NCBI GenBank assembly: GCA_934047225.1 | Contig: OW203987.1 | Coordinates: forward strand, 7,715,501-7,779,500 | DNA: 64,000 nt | Direction of reading: 5' to 3' | Source: Ypsolopha sequella | Taxonomy: Eukaryota; Arthropoda; Insecta; Lepidoptera; Ypsolophidae | Shown: in pieces, positions 11,301-21,708 of the stretch | How positions within the stretch are numbered: the stretch's first letter is position 1 | How the letters are laid out: the number at the start of each line of letters is the position of its first letter | Notes under the pieces: generated by a model | The model's input: only the letters and a program-made list of their open reading frames with translations | The model's database searches: none | What the model was told of the DNA's origin: nothing | Made by a program: the position numbers and the translations under genes

Positions 11301-14300
11301 CACTGTTGCGTTAATTTCACAGGTATCCTGTTAATGTTTTTCAAGTTTGAGGCTCGTATTTCCATGTCAGAGGTGAGCACAAGTCGATGGGCCTTCACTT
11401 TTTAATTGTACTTTCTGACCTTTGTACTAAAAATAGGATTAAGCTGTACATTTAAAATTAGGCACGAATAAGCGTTGATGCGTTTTTTGAACGAAATTCA
11501 GAATATTTATAAAATGTCTGATTGGTTTTACTTGAAATTACAGTAATTTGCATTTGTAGCATTTGAAAATGAAAATTGTATTATTTTTCAAATTTAAAAT
11601 AGTAACCTAGTTAAGATTATGTTTATTTTGCGAAATCCATCGCTATGAATACTCTAAATATTATTTAGAGTGCATTACAAACTAGAAAATATCAAGCAGA
11701 TGCAAAAAAATGACAGTGGACAAGTATTATGGAAAAATTCACCGGTCTAGGTAGGAACCTCGGTGGCGCAATTGGTAGCGCGCTTGTCTTGATAACAAGA
11801 GGTCACAGGTTCGAATCCTGGCCCGGGGATTTTTTTCAGATTTTTGTCTTTGGATTTGTTTCTGATTGATATTTTCTAGTTTGTAATGCACTCTATAAAA
11901 TATTTAGAGTAACCTAGTTATTAAAAGTAGTACTTTACTTATATACATGACAGGTAATGTTCTTATCGGGACGAAGATGAATCTGTCTGAGCAGAGTTTG
12001 ACAGTGGCAACACCAATCATAATTAGCTAATCAACCAAGATCTCAACTCACGCAGCTCAGTCCTGTCTCCGCAGTCCACGTTGAAGGGCTGGTCACATTT
12101 GTTGATCTTCCTGATGGTAGGGTCGAAGACCAGACCATCTGGGCAGATCTTGGTGGTGGCAACACCATCCACACATTCGAAGTACTTGTCACATTGTCGT
12201 TCATCTTCATACTTGTCGTCCTTAGCGTTTGCCGGGCATTTGAATTGACCACCTGGAATAGATGAAACATTACATTAATACTCGTAATGTGTACAGGGCA
12301 TAAAAAAATGTATTATTTCTTAAAATTACAGCTTTAGTAGGTACAGAAAGAGTTGGTGCCTCCTTGTAAGCTTGGTATGGCCTGTCTCTGGAAGTAATCA
12401 AGATAAACAACACTGAAAAAATTAAGATATAAGCCAGAACTAACTGAAATATGTGCCATCGCGTACATTCGTTTTTGTTTATGTGTGTGTGCGATGGTAT
12501 GTATGGAGTGTGTGAGGGTAGTATTGGGTTGGGTTTTGTTATACATTCAACAGTAAACCTTTTGAATTGTATATTTTGATTTTTAGAGTCAATTGTGGTT
12601 ATATAACATAATATTGATATTGTTAGCGACTTTTTTTGTAATTTCGAAAGGATATTTATTTGTTACTACGCTAAAAGTAGGTACCAAACAGTATTACATA
12701 ATTTCACTTGTCGTAAATAAAAAATTATCGACTTATTTGCTAAAAGCAAGTCGATTGAATGCTAAAGGCTCTCGTTACACACTTATGTTAACATTTAAGT
12801 AGGCTAGTTACATAATAATATGTATTGCTCTTACATAAGCGAACACGGACTTTGTCAACAATGAGCCGTTAATAAGCCACTGTAGTGACCTCTTTGCCAA
12901 AAATTATGACTTTAGCTGACCTCTAACTAAATCCTTTCTGTAAGAATTTTAATTGCAAATTAAATTGTATGATTAGGAAATAATTTTTAGTATGCTACTT
13001 AATTTTGTCTAATCTTCTCAAGAATGGTCGATGAATCAATATGGCTGTTTATTATTTTTTTAACAAAAATGTCAATGAAAGACATATTCTGTACGTAATA
13101 TGGCTATTTTTAGTAATTTTTCACGTTCTCACACGAACACATAGCATGGCATTAGACGTCAACGGCGAAACTCAAGCACATCAAAGGTCGCAAGCCAGAA
13201 ATATGGAGCTGACCCGAACAAACGGAGCCTGGACCGTGACCTGAAGAAGTTCCCAATGAACGCTACAGACACTAGGACTTCTACCTAATCTACAAATCCT
13301 TAACTGTGATGCCAAAATACAGACGCCACAGAACGGTAATCTACACAAAATTGAAGTGGCATAAGCTATGGAATATGCTATTTCAGGTATTTATGCTCTT
13401 GTAGGTCATTAATCAGATGTCTAGATTCACCGAAGAACTCGAGTCGAAGACATTGGTCAACGAGCGAGCCCTAAAATAAAAATGCAGGTGATCAGAAAGG
13501 TGGTTGAACGGAAAAAAATAACTTTGGAATATTCTACGTCATATAGGTATGCTCTTGCAGGTCGTTATCTGATGTCAGGACTCACTAAAGAACATGAGTC
13601 GAAGACATTGGTCAACGAGCCCCAATATCAAAATGCAGGAGAGCAGAGAGTTTAAGGTGGTCAGACGAACAATTGACGGTGAATTAAGGCAGTAAATAAG
13701 TGGTGGCCATAAATAAAGTTTAGTGGGAAGTTCAATGGCCTGATGGTGTGATGGTATCATCAAGGTTATTGACGGCAATGGAAAAAGCGGATGGGGGACT
13801 TTAGAAAAAGGCATGACTAAGAAGAAGAATATACCCAACAGTAGGTTGATGTGAGCTAATTAATTGACGATGATGATATTGATTATAAAAATTAACATTA
13901 TATCATTGCAGTATAGAAACTTAGGCTCTCAGTTGGTAGAGCAATCGGCCGGTAAGTGAGAGGTCCCAGGTTTGAATCCCGGTTCAGAGCTTCTCACATC
14001 CAGATTTATTTTTCTTTCTGCGTTTCTATATTGCAATGATATAATGTTAATTTATATCTTCTTGCGATGGATAAATCGCCAAGTGCTCAAACATAGAAAT
14101 TTATTTCTATCATACTTTCGATTATAAAAATGATGATTAGCTATGCTCAGCACACGTTCTTTTGGATTTAGTTGCAAATTAATCAAATTGAATCGAATTC
14201 TTTCTTAAACTAGCATAAGTAGAAGTAAATCACACAACACTTTGCTATGATAGACATAAGCTATATATCCGTTCATCCTAGTACAGCACAATGCTAGAGG

Positions 14301-16853
14301 GCGTATCGAAGGCTGCTCCGTCGACAGCGCGGGCGCATATCGCAAGAGTTGATCATGACGCAACGTTCAGAAGTGAAAGTGTAGTGCCACTTACGACACT
14401 ACTGGTGCATCGGGTGATGCATCATTCGGAATCATAGTTAGACAGAATTGTCTTGTTGATTCTGAAAACTTTATCGGTCATCTTTCACATGTCTTTTTGG
14501 CTCTACATGACCTTCATAAACATTCTAATAATAATATAATGCTTATGCCCAATGCATAGTTTATTCATTAATTTAAAGTTGGGCAGATATGACGTAAATA
14601 TGTGTCAACTTAGAGTCAAGGTCTCAAACCAAGCGATGTGACATTTGGCACTCAATTAAGTCAAAACATATTAAAAGTCAACCGGCAGATGAGTGCGCAA
14701 TCAACTGGTTTATTGAGGCCTGATTAATTTTAAGCTGTTACAATTAACTCAGCCCAGTTATGAATTTTAATGAACATAATTTTGCAATATGTACTTAAAA
14801 TTTTGATGGTGAATAATATAGATACTGGCAGGCAATAAACACAATTTAAATGATTCGATAAGTGTAAAATTTTAATGCATTCATTATTATAAAATGATTG
14901 AACCACGTTTTTATTACTTTCAGAAAAGATGGTTGAGGATAGGTTACAATCCCAAGCACGTTATGTGTGTCTAGGTATTCAACAGCGAAATTTCTAAAAT
15001 ATCGACGTGTCAACTTCAAAAGTTAAAGTTCTTCCTTGTTACTTGCAAAATATCAATTTACATGTTAAGCAAACCACAGAGCTTGCAAAAGTTAATATTT
15101 TACGCAAATATTATTCTACGTAGTTCTCTAGCAAGACCGCATAAAGTTGCGTAAATTATAACAGTAGTATAATGAATGTCAATGTCGAATTACATATAAA
15201 AGTCACTGGAGTGGAAAACCGGCTGCAAGAATTACTAAAGAATTTGGTCACATTCCATTAAATATACTATGAGTCTATTGTTTCCATTTCATGTTTTTGA
15301 TAAGAAACTGATTCGAGAAATTGTGACTTTTTACAGTGTAAGAAAACTTTCTTCTTGAAAAATAGGGAAACATTTTCACAATTTGTGTTAGAAAATGCTA
15401 AAAATCCTTTAGAAATCAATACACAAGGAGAAATATATCTCAAAAACATGCAGTTAGTCATTTGAGGAAAACTTGAGTACATTTTGATCTTATTTGAATT
15501 GCAGTGAGTTATTGCTACTACAGCTTTTTAACCTTTTGCGTAAGAAAATAAGCCCGTAAAACAAAGTGCTTTAGGATTAAAATCGATCCAATGTATATGT
15601 GTCAGTGCAAATGGTACTGTATATTAAGGTCTTCTTTAAGTTCATTGACCCATTGCTTGAATAAGGCCACGTACACAAAACATTTAGGCTGCTCACGAAA
15701 CAGTCTATGCATTAATTGACTATTGAGGATGCAAGACGGCAAACGTAGTGGAAATGTGAGAACGGTTTTGAGAATTATGTTCTTAGAATTTATATTAGTT
15801 TGAATGTGATATTGTAAAGAAGGAACTGTGGAGACAGTAATTACGAAAAATAAGATATAAATAAACGTAAAAGGCACAAAAGTAACATTACTTGTAGTCG
15901 ATGTAATTTTGTAATTTTTGAAAGTGTTTTATAATTGTTGCCGCTAACTGCATGCATAACGGTTTATATACGGCTGTGGCTGTACTTATTATCTTGAAAT
16001 CATTGTTTGAATTATACAACGTGTAACAGAAAGGTGTAACCATATTTGAAGAGCTTATTCAGTCAATGGTATAGAACAACTTTTACTATGAAGCCAAACC
16101 TGAAATCTCAAAAAATAAATTTTTACTGTTTCATAGAAAAATGCAATGCCGCTCGGCCGAAATGTATGGAAGGGCTGATTTTTTTTTTGAGATTGCAGGT
16201 TTGGCTCCATAGTAAAAGTTGTTCTATACCATTGCTGAATAAGCTCTTCAAATATGGTTACACCTTTCTGTTACATGTTGTATAGCAAATTAATTTTCTA
16301 CGTACACTTAAATTTAAATTTTCAGGTTTAAGTAACGTGGACCCAAACTGATGTAAGTAATTTTATGTTAGCTGTAATTACTTACATAAAACTTGTTTTA
16401 GGTGTTGACCTAATAGTTACTGCATTTACTCCATTTACACTTACATAATATATCAAAGTAATAATCGATTACAAAAGCTGCGAATAAACGATTACATGTC
16501 AAATCAGTTATGTGAAAAATGGCATATAATTTTGTAGCATTTTCATTTAGAAAGTAAGATTTTTTACAATTATATCAACCAAATAAAAATAAAAATTACA
16601 TTTTCGTAAAATTCTGTACTTGCGCTACACGTTGATGTCTTTTGTACGGGTTTAGATGAATTGGGGACTCGCACAAATTGTGATGAGTCCTTTCATTTTC
16701 CATTGACCCTGTACCATAAAGGTATCTTTGACCTTGCGATGACCAGGTAAAGAGACAGTTTTTCATTTAGTTCCTCGTTGTAATAAAATGCTAAATGTTT
16801 TGGTACTTACTTGCAATGGCAGCGACTGCCGCCAAAACTACGAACACTTTCAT
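2359..16853 (-). CDS. obst-A: Obstructor-A-like secreted chitin-binding protein (five exons)
   Basis: Exons, all joining in phase: 16853-16811, 12252-12052, 8324-8121, 3578-3365, 2425-2359 (stop TAA at 2361-2359). Donors are GTAAGT or GTGAGT and acceptors are CAG. The product is 242 residues. Residues 1-15 form a signal peptide (MKVFVVLAAVAAIAS). Three six-cysteine CBM14/peritrophin-A domains follow: Cys 20-75, 90-145 and 158-221. The tail is CEDWYKDADEPAAPAPGPKS. Spacing, linker NCPRRNGFFAHP and the CEDWYKD end fit the CPAP3 protein obst-A, which organises chitin in the assembling cuticle matrix. Length matches the family. The start is the only ATG ahead of the signal peptide; an upstream 5'UTR exon is possible because ttttttgatag lies just before it. 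Introns are filled with repeats. The exact paralogue is inferred. Confidence 0.92.
2473..2552 (+). repeat. Fragment of the GC-rich retroposon found at 62950
   Basis: The stretch around gggcagcggtgttactgcaa and cgctcaccaacacgcttgcc matches the reverse complement of part of 62950-63272. It lies in the last obst-A intron. It is a partial copy without visible ends. Confidence 0.6.
2936..3130. repeat. Dispersed repeat shared with 37671-38240
   Basis: Matches 37671-37790 plus 38177-38240 around gaacgagtgag, ctccgagtct and gtcatgaaatttggtaggc. The second copy carries an inserted element. Function unknown; it lies in the last obst-A intron. Confidence 0.7.
3196..3335 (+). repeat. SINE-family fragment, obst-A intron 4
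   Basis: Shares the block aatcatcagtgaaacgtggg and the end catgtcgtgatgat with the fuller copies at 20313 and 39215. The tRNA-like head is missing. It ends about 30 bases from the obst-A exon 4 donor site. Confidence 0.6.
5593..5829 (+). CDS. Unrecognised 78-residue open frame
   Basis: Starts at ATG, ends in TAA. The product is hydrophilic and lysine/asparagine rich, with no signal peptide or membrane segment and no family I recognise. It lies inside the candidate 3.1-kb insertion. It reads less AT-repetitive than its surroundings but has no supporting homology, so it may be chance or a retrocopy fragment. Confidence 0.2.
   Translation: MKINKSLKVYKTPDTVHCTVSGNNRFTGSPDSDRNRKDDKTINILSILKNLAFIYERNPILHEKICQFYQNMQNQTKN
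6090..6578. repeat. 489-bp foldback inside the candidate insertion
   Basis: Left arm 6090-6240 and right arm 6405-6578 are inverted copies sharing agtgattttgaacatttttg, cagttttgtctactt and aacactatttatggctaaaa. Arms are about 85-90% alike by eye. The loop is AT-rich. Non-coding. Confidence 0.8.
6790..8120. other. Rest of obst-A intron 3
   Basis: AT-rich intron sequence between the candidate insertion and exon 3. Short open frames near 7603-7945 show no known domain. I see no further element with clear ends. Confidence 0.5.
9304..9430. repeat. Degenerate short tandem repeat
   Basis: Units resembling ggccgttaggggaa recur about five to six times with drift. The sequence is much more GC-rich than the intron around it. 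Confidence 0.55.
10237..10528. mobile_element. Non-autonomous TIR element, agggttccgtac family, copy 1
   Basis: Begins agggttccgtacccaaaagg and ends with gtccgactcgcacttggcc, the typical other end of this insect repeat. Same family at 50292-51120, 59566-59690 (partial) and 61049-61677. It lies in obst-A intron 2. Confidence 0.75.
11040..11120 (+). repeat. LINE-type 3' tail
   Basis: Polyadenylation-like caaataaag followed by several ttttcaattttcaa units, as at the ends of non-LTR elements. No coding part is recognisable upstream. Confidence 0.4.
11651..11910. mobile_element. Foldback element with tRNA-like core (T1)
   Basis: Arms 11651-11700 and 11859-11910 are inverted copies sharing agagtgcattacaaactaga and aaatatca. 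Each arm also contains its own small palindrome (actctaaat...atttagagt). The 160-bp centre holds the tRNA-like sequence described separately. No coding capacity. It lies in obst-A intron 2. Confidence 0.8.
11753..11830 (+). tRNA. tRNA-like sequence in a foldback core (probably not a host tRNA gene)
   Basis: Folds as a cloverleaf by eye: acceptor CCTCGG/CCGGGG, D-stem GCGC/GCGC with AATTGGTA loop, anticodon stem CTTGT/ACAAG with loop CTTGATA, short variable region, T-arm ACAGG-TTCGAAT-CCTGG (one mismatch). Both internal promoter boxes are intact. The loop reads TGA, which would be serine, yet the long variable arm of serine tRNAs is missing. It is therefore more likely a tRNA-derived sequence captured by the element. 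Confidence 0.4.
13388..13630. repeat. Diverged direct repeat within a probable LINE remnant
   Basis: Two blocks (13388-13480 and 13546-13630) share tcgaagacattggtcaacga and similar flanks. The following 13650-13835 resembles the tail of RTE-like LINEs, with a gaagaagaa end, but no clear protein can be read. Confidence 0.4.
13891..14051. mobile_element. Foldback element with tRNA-like core (T2)
   Basis: Arms 13891-13920 and 14022-14051 are inverted copies differing by one base (attaacattatatcattgca, then tatagaaac). The centre, about 13921-13992, has an A-box-like gctctcagttggtagagca and a B-box-like ggtttgaatcc, with D-stem GCTC/GAGC and a T-arm with one mismatch. The anticodon stem does not pair well. 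The arms are unrelated to those of element T1. Confidence 0.7.
16015..16282. mobile_element. Palindromic MITE family A, intact copy
   Basis: Starts tacaacgtgtaacagaaagg and ends with the inverted counterpart; TA flanks suggest a Tc1/mariner-type target. Arms meet near the core gcaatgccgctcggccgaaa. Other copies at 19365-20287 and 21265-21708 each carry an insertion. Confidence 0.85.
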
Positions 16854-17857
16854 ATTGACCTTTTTTGTCTATCAAAAAATATTAAAAAGTATAATGACTA
16901 GATGGAGCTCCAACCTCCACGACGATCTACTCGCAACTAAGGCTTGTGAGTTAAGCGCCCGCTTTTTCTTCAGCAGCAAGCTGCGTACGCGCATACAAAA
17001 CCGGTAACGTGCCAACTTTGTGATTTACTAAATATTTTTTTTTTAAAACAAAGGTATTTTAATCGTATTGCTAATATACAAAATTGTTGTGCAACGGAAA
17101 TATCTAGTCCTATTTTAAAGTTCTTTGCACTGCGTTGCATAATTAACAACGTAAAAAAAAACAACTCCCTATGGCAACGGAATAAAAAAAAAACCCTCGA
17201 GTATCTTCTTTGAATTCCTGGTCCTAGACTGTTATTGATATTTGCGTGACGAAACAAGACTGTACTTCTCGCTTTTCGATGTTACACTTTCTAATACGAG
17301 TACTAAATAGAGAAATTAGAAGTAAATTAACAAAAGTTAAGCCTTTAGAATTTAATTATCATTCTCAGACTCAGGTTATTTTTAGGGATCCATCGTCAAA
17401 GGGCAAAACGGAGCCTATCATAGTTAATGTCACTCTGCCGTCCGCCCTTCTCTCTGACATGTCACGGGCCTCTAGCTTGTAGACGGAATGAGTAATAAAT
17501 CTAAAATTTCGATATATTTCGAAATATATATTTCGAAATTATTAAAGAAAAATCACAATTAAGGTATTTTCTCCATATATTTTGGCTAACTTTGGAGCCG
17601 GCATCAGTCCAAAGTGAGCCGAAATATATATCGAAAATACCTTAATTGTGATTTTTCTTGTGTTTACGAGTACCATCAAATTAAAATGAAAAGCTAAAAT
17701 AGCCAAATATAAACTTTTATTTCGAAATTTTAAAAGTTATTCTTAATCTAAACTAGTAATTAGTTCAGATTTAGAGTAACTTTAATTACTTTGGTTATTG
17801 TAGTTTTTATTTCTCCTGCACGCCTACCAACTATTTTTTGTATTTCTTGTACCATCT

Positions 17858-17928
17858 TTGGGTTGACTGGTAGAGAATGCTTTATGCATTAAGTCCGCCA
17901 TTTTAAACTTTTGATTTGTGCAATAGTA
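17858..17928 (+). repeat. LINE-type 3' tail, copy 3
   Basis: Contains ggttgactggtagagaatgc, a gctttatgcattaag hairpin and tccgccattt, followed by gtgcaatagta. It is the most consensus-like of the five tails in the window. Confidence 0.6.
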
Positions 17929-18137
17929 CATTACGATACGAGAGCGATGAAACGTTTTCTGACGAGTGTGAGTTTGCGGCACGAGCCGAAGGCGAGTGCT
18001 GCAATCACACGAGTCGAGAAAAAGTTTCTCGCACGAGTTTCGTATAATTTTTTATAGCACAAGTGCGGAAAATGCCGACTTTACGCACGCGCAGCGTGCG
18101 TAAAGTGGTCATTTTACGCACAGTGTGCTATAAAATA
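17922..18137. repeat. Foldback-like repeat with a partner at 24897-24962
   Basis: The left part (tacattacgatacgagagcg through gcggcacgagccgaag) appears inverted at 24897-24962. The right part contains a hairpin around tttacgcacgcgcagcgtgc. Non-coding. Confidence 0.6.
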
Positions 18138-18603
18138 ATTTATGATGATGATGATGATATATTGTAGAATGTTGACCTAAAACCGAACATTGAATTAAAA
18201 TTAAGTACTTTTCAGACGGTACACGAAAAAAGAGCTGAAAAATAATGTTTGATGTCATTGTCTAGCTCACTGATTAGAGTACAAATATATTTTTATCCTA
18301 AAAAGTAAGGAAATGGGGCCGTCAAATTTGTCAGTTTTAGACCATTTTTGTTATGGGGTCTATCTCAAACTTTTTTATATATTTAAAATAATAAAAGGCA
18401 TAAAAAGGCTTAAAAACATTATTTATTTAGATAAAGTACCGTAAGTTTTTAATACTTAATTTATCAATGTTATCTTATACGTTAATACCCAGGATAATAC
18501 CTAATCCTAACTCTATAGCAAGTATTAAAATTCCCTTCTTTAAAACTTTACATCCTGAGCACATATATTACTTGCACCGTGGCGTTTTTAATCAGTAACT
18601 TCC

Positions 18604-18744
18604 TGCGGGTCTACCGCGTAATTCTGATTTTCATCAACATCAACTTGAGATTGAAATTTGACGAACATGCAAAAGTGTCGTCACACGCACGTCAAATTTC
18701 AATCTCAAGTTGATGTTGATGAAAATCAGAATCTTAGACCCGCT
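18604..18744. repeat. Foldback element, copy 1 (partner at 40625)
   Basis: Arms are inverted copies around tcatcaacatcaacttgaga and gaaatttgacg, flanked by gcgggtct and agacccgc. A related copy is at 40625-40800. Confidence 0.75.
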
Positions 18745-19571
18745 GGTCTAAGAGAATATAACCTTATTGTTGGAAATAAGAAGAAACTTTTAGGAGCGGG
18801 GTCTGGTGAAAAGAGTACTACAGTATTTTATCAAACCCAAAATATATAACTTTCATTAGTTTGGTGACAAAAAAGGCCATCGCTCAGTGTATTGCTGTGT
18901 ATGGATCTGCACAGCGCTTTTTTTTAGCGTGTCACTGTTCTCACCAACATAACACGTTTAAAGCAGGGAGATAAAAATAATAGAAAAAGAAATACTAAAA
19001 ATATTTGTAACAAAATATTAAGAAATAATTATAATAGTCAAAATTACAACTTTTAGCTTAGGGCAATACTTGACTCTAGGCATAAATGAATTTTTAATGA
19101 TATTATGGTAGCTTCAAAATAATTGGATTTTCTATAACAGTGAAGTAAGAATTTTTTTGTTGTAAGTTATTAAATACAATAATATTAATAATACAATTAC
19201 ACAATTATAGAATTTAAAACGATTATTCACTGAATTACAATTACAAAATTACAATTATGTCTAATTAAAATTACAATTATGTCTAATTAAATCTCATTGA
19301 TTGATTTTTTTTTCAAGGAAATTATGTATCTCATTCAAACAGATTTTATAATATAATATAAGTATACAACGTGTAACAGAAAGGTGTGACCATATTTGAA
19401 GAGTTTATTCAGGCAATGGTATAGCATAGCAGACAATTGCTGCACTTTTACTATGGAACAAAACATGTTGAATATTTAAATGATAATGACATTCATACTA
19501 CTAAATCTTAGATAATTAATTTAATGACATTTTAATCATTCTCAATTTTAATGTAATGTAATAAATATAAT

Positions 19572-19773
19572 AAATAACAGCATACTCACACCTGGAATAG
19601 AAAAGAATGAGAGTTCTATTGTGAGGGAGATACGGTTTATTTTTAATCCGAAGTTTCGATGAACTTATTTGCGCAAATAAGTTCATCGAAACTTCGGATT
19701 AAAAATAAACCGTATCTCCCTCACAATAGAACTCTCATTCTTTTCTATTCCAGGTGTGAGTATGCTGTTATTT
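19572..19773. repeat. Perfect 202-bp palindrome
   Basis: Each arm is 101 bases and I found no mismatch and no spacer; the centre is ttgcgcaa at 19669-19676. The outer sequence runs from aaataacagcatactcacac to its reverse complement. Non-coding. Confidence 0.85.
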
Positions 19774-19774
19774 T

Positions 19775-20110
19775 TCTTTTTTTCTTTTTTAATACTCGAC
19801 TGATTGACTGACTTGACTTGGCCCACTAAGGGCCGAAATATATTTCAAGCTAAAAAAAAATTTATTTTATTTATTAATTATATTTAAAGTAATATATGTA
19901 TAATTACAAATATAATAAATAATGTTAATATGTTGCACTTCTCATGTAATATTATAGATAATGTAATAGTTGTAGTTAGTAATTAAAAATTTTGCATACC
20001 AGTAATGGTAAAATGTGATTGGACATAAATTTACGAACAACTGTTATACTTACACACATTTTATAGCAAATAAACGTTTTGTATTGTATTGTATAGTATT
20101 GTATTGTACC
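19775..20110 (+). repeat. LINE-type 3' end
   Basis: AT-rich untranslated-like sequence ending in agcaaataaacg and several ttgtattgtat units, as at non-LTR 3' ends. The coding part is absent. Confidence 0.5.
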
Positions 20111-20312
20111 TCGAACAAAACATTTTACTGTTTCATAGAAAAATGCAATGCCGCTCGGCCGAAATGTATGGAAGGGCAGATTTTTTTTTTTTGAGATTTC
20201 AGGGTTGGCTCCATAATAAAAGTTGTTCTATACCATTGACTGAATAAACTCTTCAAATATGGTTGCACCTTTCTGTTACACGTTGTATAATTATAATTTT
20301 AATTCTGTTATT

Positions 20313-20625
20313 AGATGCAGTAGCTCAATGGTAGAACGTTGGCCATTCAATCTTGAGATCCAGGTTCAATCATCGGTCGGACAAGAATCAGTGAGTTTTT
20401 CGGAATGTTCTTGTTTAAACGGTGAACGAAAACCTCGTAAGGAAACCTAAATGCCCTAAAAAGCGTGTGTTTGTGCCCTAAATACGGCCATAGGGCTCAC
20501 CACCCATCGCGTTGGGATGTAATAATCGTCGTTGAAACGCGGGTGTACCGTGCGTGTATGGACGTGACTTGCATTTCACTGGAAACACCTCTGACATTCC
20601 CTCGGGGATTCAAGTCGTGACGATA
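20313..20625 (+). mobile_element. tRNA-derived SINE, fullest copy
   Basis: The head looks tRNA-derived: A-box-like tagctcaatggtagaacg and B-box-like ggttcaatc. The body contains atagggctcaccacccatcg and the end is gggattcaagtcgtgacga followed by a TA-rich tail. Related copies are at 3196, 33914 (inverted end) and 39215. Confidence 0.7.
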
Positions 20626-21264
20626 TATTTTTATATATATACTTAATTTATGTTTTGACAGCATTTAAACTGAAATAAAGCCTTTAGAATATGTTTTATC
20701 CCTTTTATTTGTATAATCCATGTATATCTTTTTCCACTTTTTTAGAGCTCTAGAGGTGCTGATATTATTTACTCAACGACTTTTATACATAATATATTTG
20801 ATTCAGTATCATAAGTATCTATAATTTATAATTTTTAATTTTTAACTTTTATTTATAATTGTGTAACTGATGCCGACCACGATTAGTGGTCGAAATATAT
20901 TTTACTACTTACCTATAATTATATTTTTTGTGTTTTCGTATATATATATATATATATATAATTTCTTTAAACATAATATATTTCCTATTCAACTTTCTGT
21001 AATTGTAATGAGAGCTCCATGGCTACAGTTTACCGTAATGAATAAATAATAACATTAACAGTAAATAAACAGTAAAGTGATAAATATGGAAGTGTGGTTG
21101 ACGCTGACTCCACAATGAGGGTCAGTGGTGTTTTATTTGCTCTGTGGTCAGTAGTTTATTTTTCCATGGGAACATGCGCCAAAGAGTAAAGTGATACGAC
21201 CGGAGAAGAGAGCCCTCTCTCGGTTCATTTGTGCTAACAGGTATAGTCGCGAACTGGCCACCTA

Positions 21265-21708
21265 TACAACATGTAACAGAAAGGTGTAACCATATTTGAC
21301 GAGCTTATTGAGTCAATGGTACAACATTGAACAACATTTACTATGGAACAAAACCTGTATCTCGAAAAAAAAAAATTAACTGTTTCATAGAAAAATTCAT
21401 TTGCAATTTTAGCATTTGTGTGTTGTTTGTTTCAATTTTATTACGTATTTTGTTTATTGCTTTGTATTTGTATGTCAAATTACAGATTATAAAGGACTAT
21501 AATTATGTTTGAACACTATTTGTAAACTTAAAATCACAAATAAATTAAATTTGAATTTGAATTTGAATGCAATGCCGCTCGGCTGAAATGTATGGAAGGG
21601 CAGATTTTTTTTCGAGATTTCAGGGTTGGCTCTGTAGCAATAGTTGTTCTATACCACTGACTGAATAAGCTCTTCAAATATGGTTATACCTTTCTGTTAC
21701 ACCTTGTA
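21265..21708. mobile_element. MITE family A, copy split by a LINE tail
   Basis: Left arm from tacaacatgtaacagaaagg, right arm ending tctgttacaccttgta. Between them, at about 21396-21566, a LINE-type 3' end with (aatttg)n tail interrupts the core. The right end abuts the retrotransposon that begins just after it. Confidence 0.8.

Larger units (their letters stand above)
12253..16810. other. obst-A intron 1
   Basis: Mostly AT-rich sequence with duplicated segments at 13388-13630, a tRNA-cored foldback at 13891-14051 and a palindromic MITE at 16015-16282. The short open frames (for example 13041-13244 and 15602-15877) have no recognisable domains. Confidence 0.6.
16860..19360. other. Upstream region of obst-A, repeat-rich
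   Basis: No gene is supported here. The first 200 bases may hold the obst-A promoter or 5'UTR, but no TATA box or clear initiator can be assigned. Further out are a short palindrome (about 17510-17660), a LINE tail, a foldback at 17922-18137 and another at 18604-18744. Open frames at 17246-17482 and 18658-18849 are repeat-derived. Confidence 0.5.
19365..20287. mobile_element. MITE family A, copy split by a 0.64-kb insertion
   Basis: The left arm (19365-about 19467) and the right arm (about 20111-20287) match the intact copy at 16015-16282. The intervening stretch holds the perfect palindrome at 19572-19773 and a LINE-type 3' end at 19775-20110. Confidence 0.8.

Noticed and set aside
12043..12270. 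Minus-strand 75-residue frame
   Set aside because: It is the wrong reading frame of obst-A exon 2; the neighbouring frame encodes the CBM14 domain.
20936..20962. (TA)n tract
   Set aside because: Simple microsatellite without further structure.
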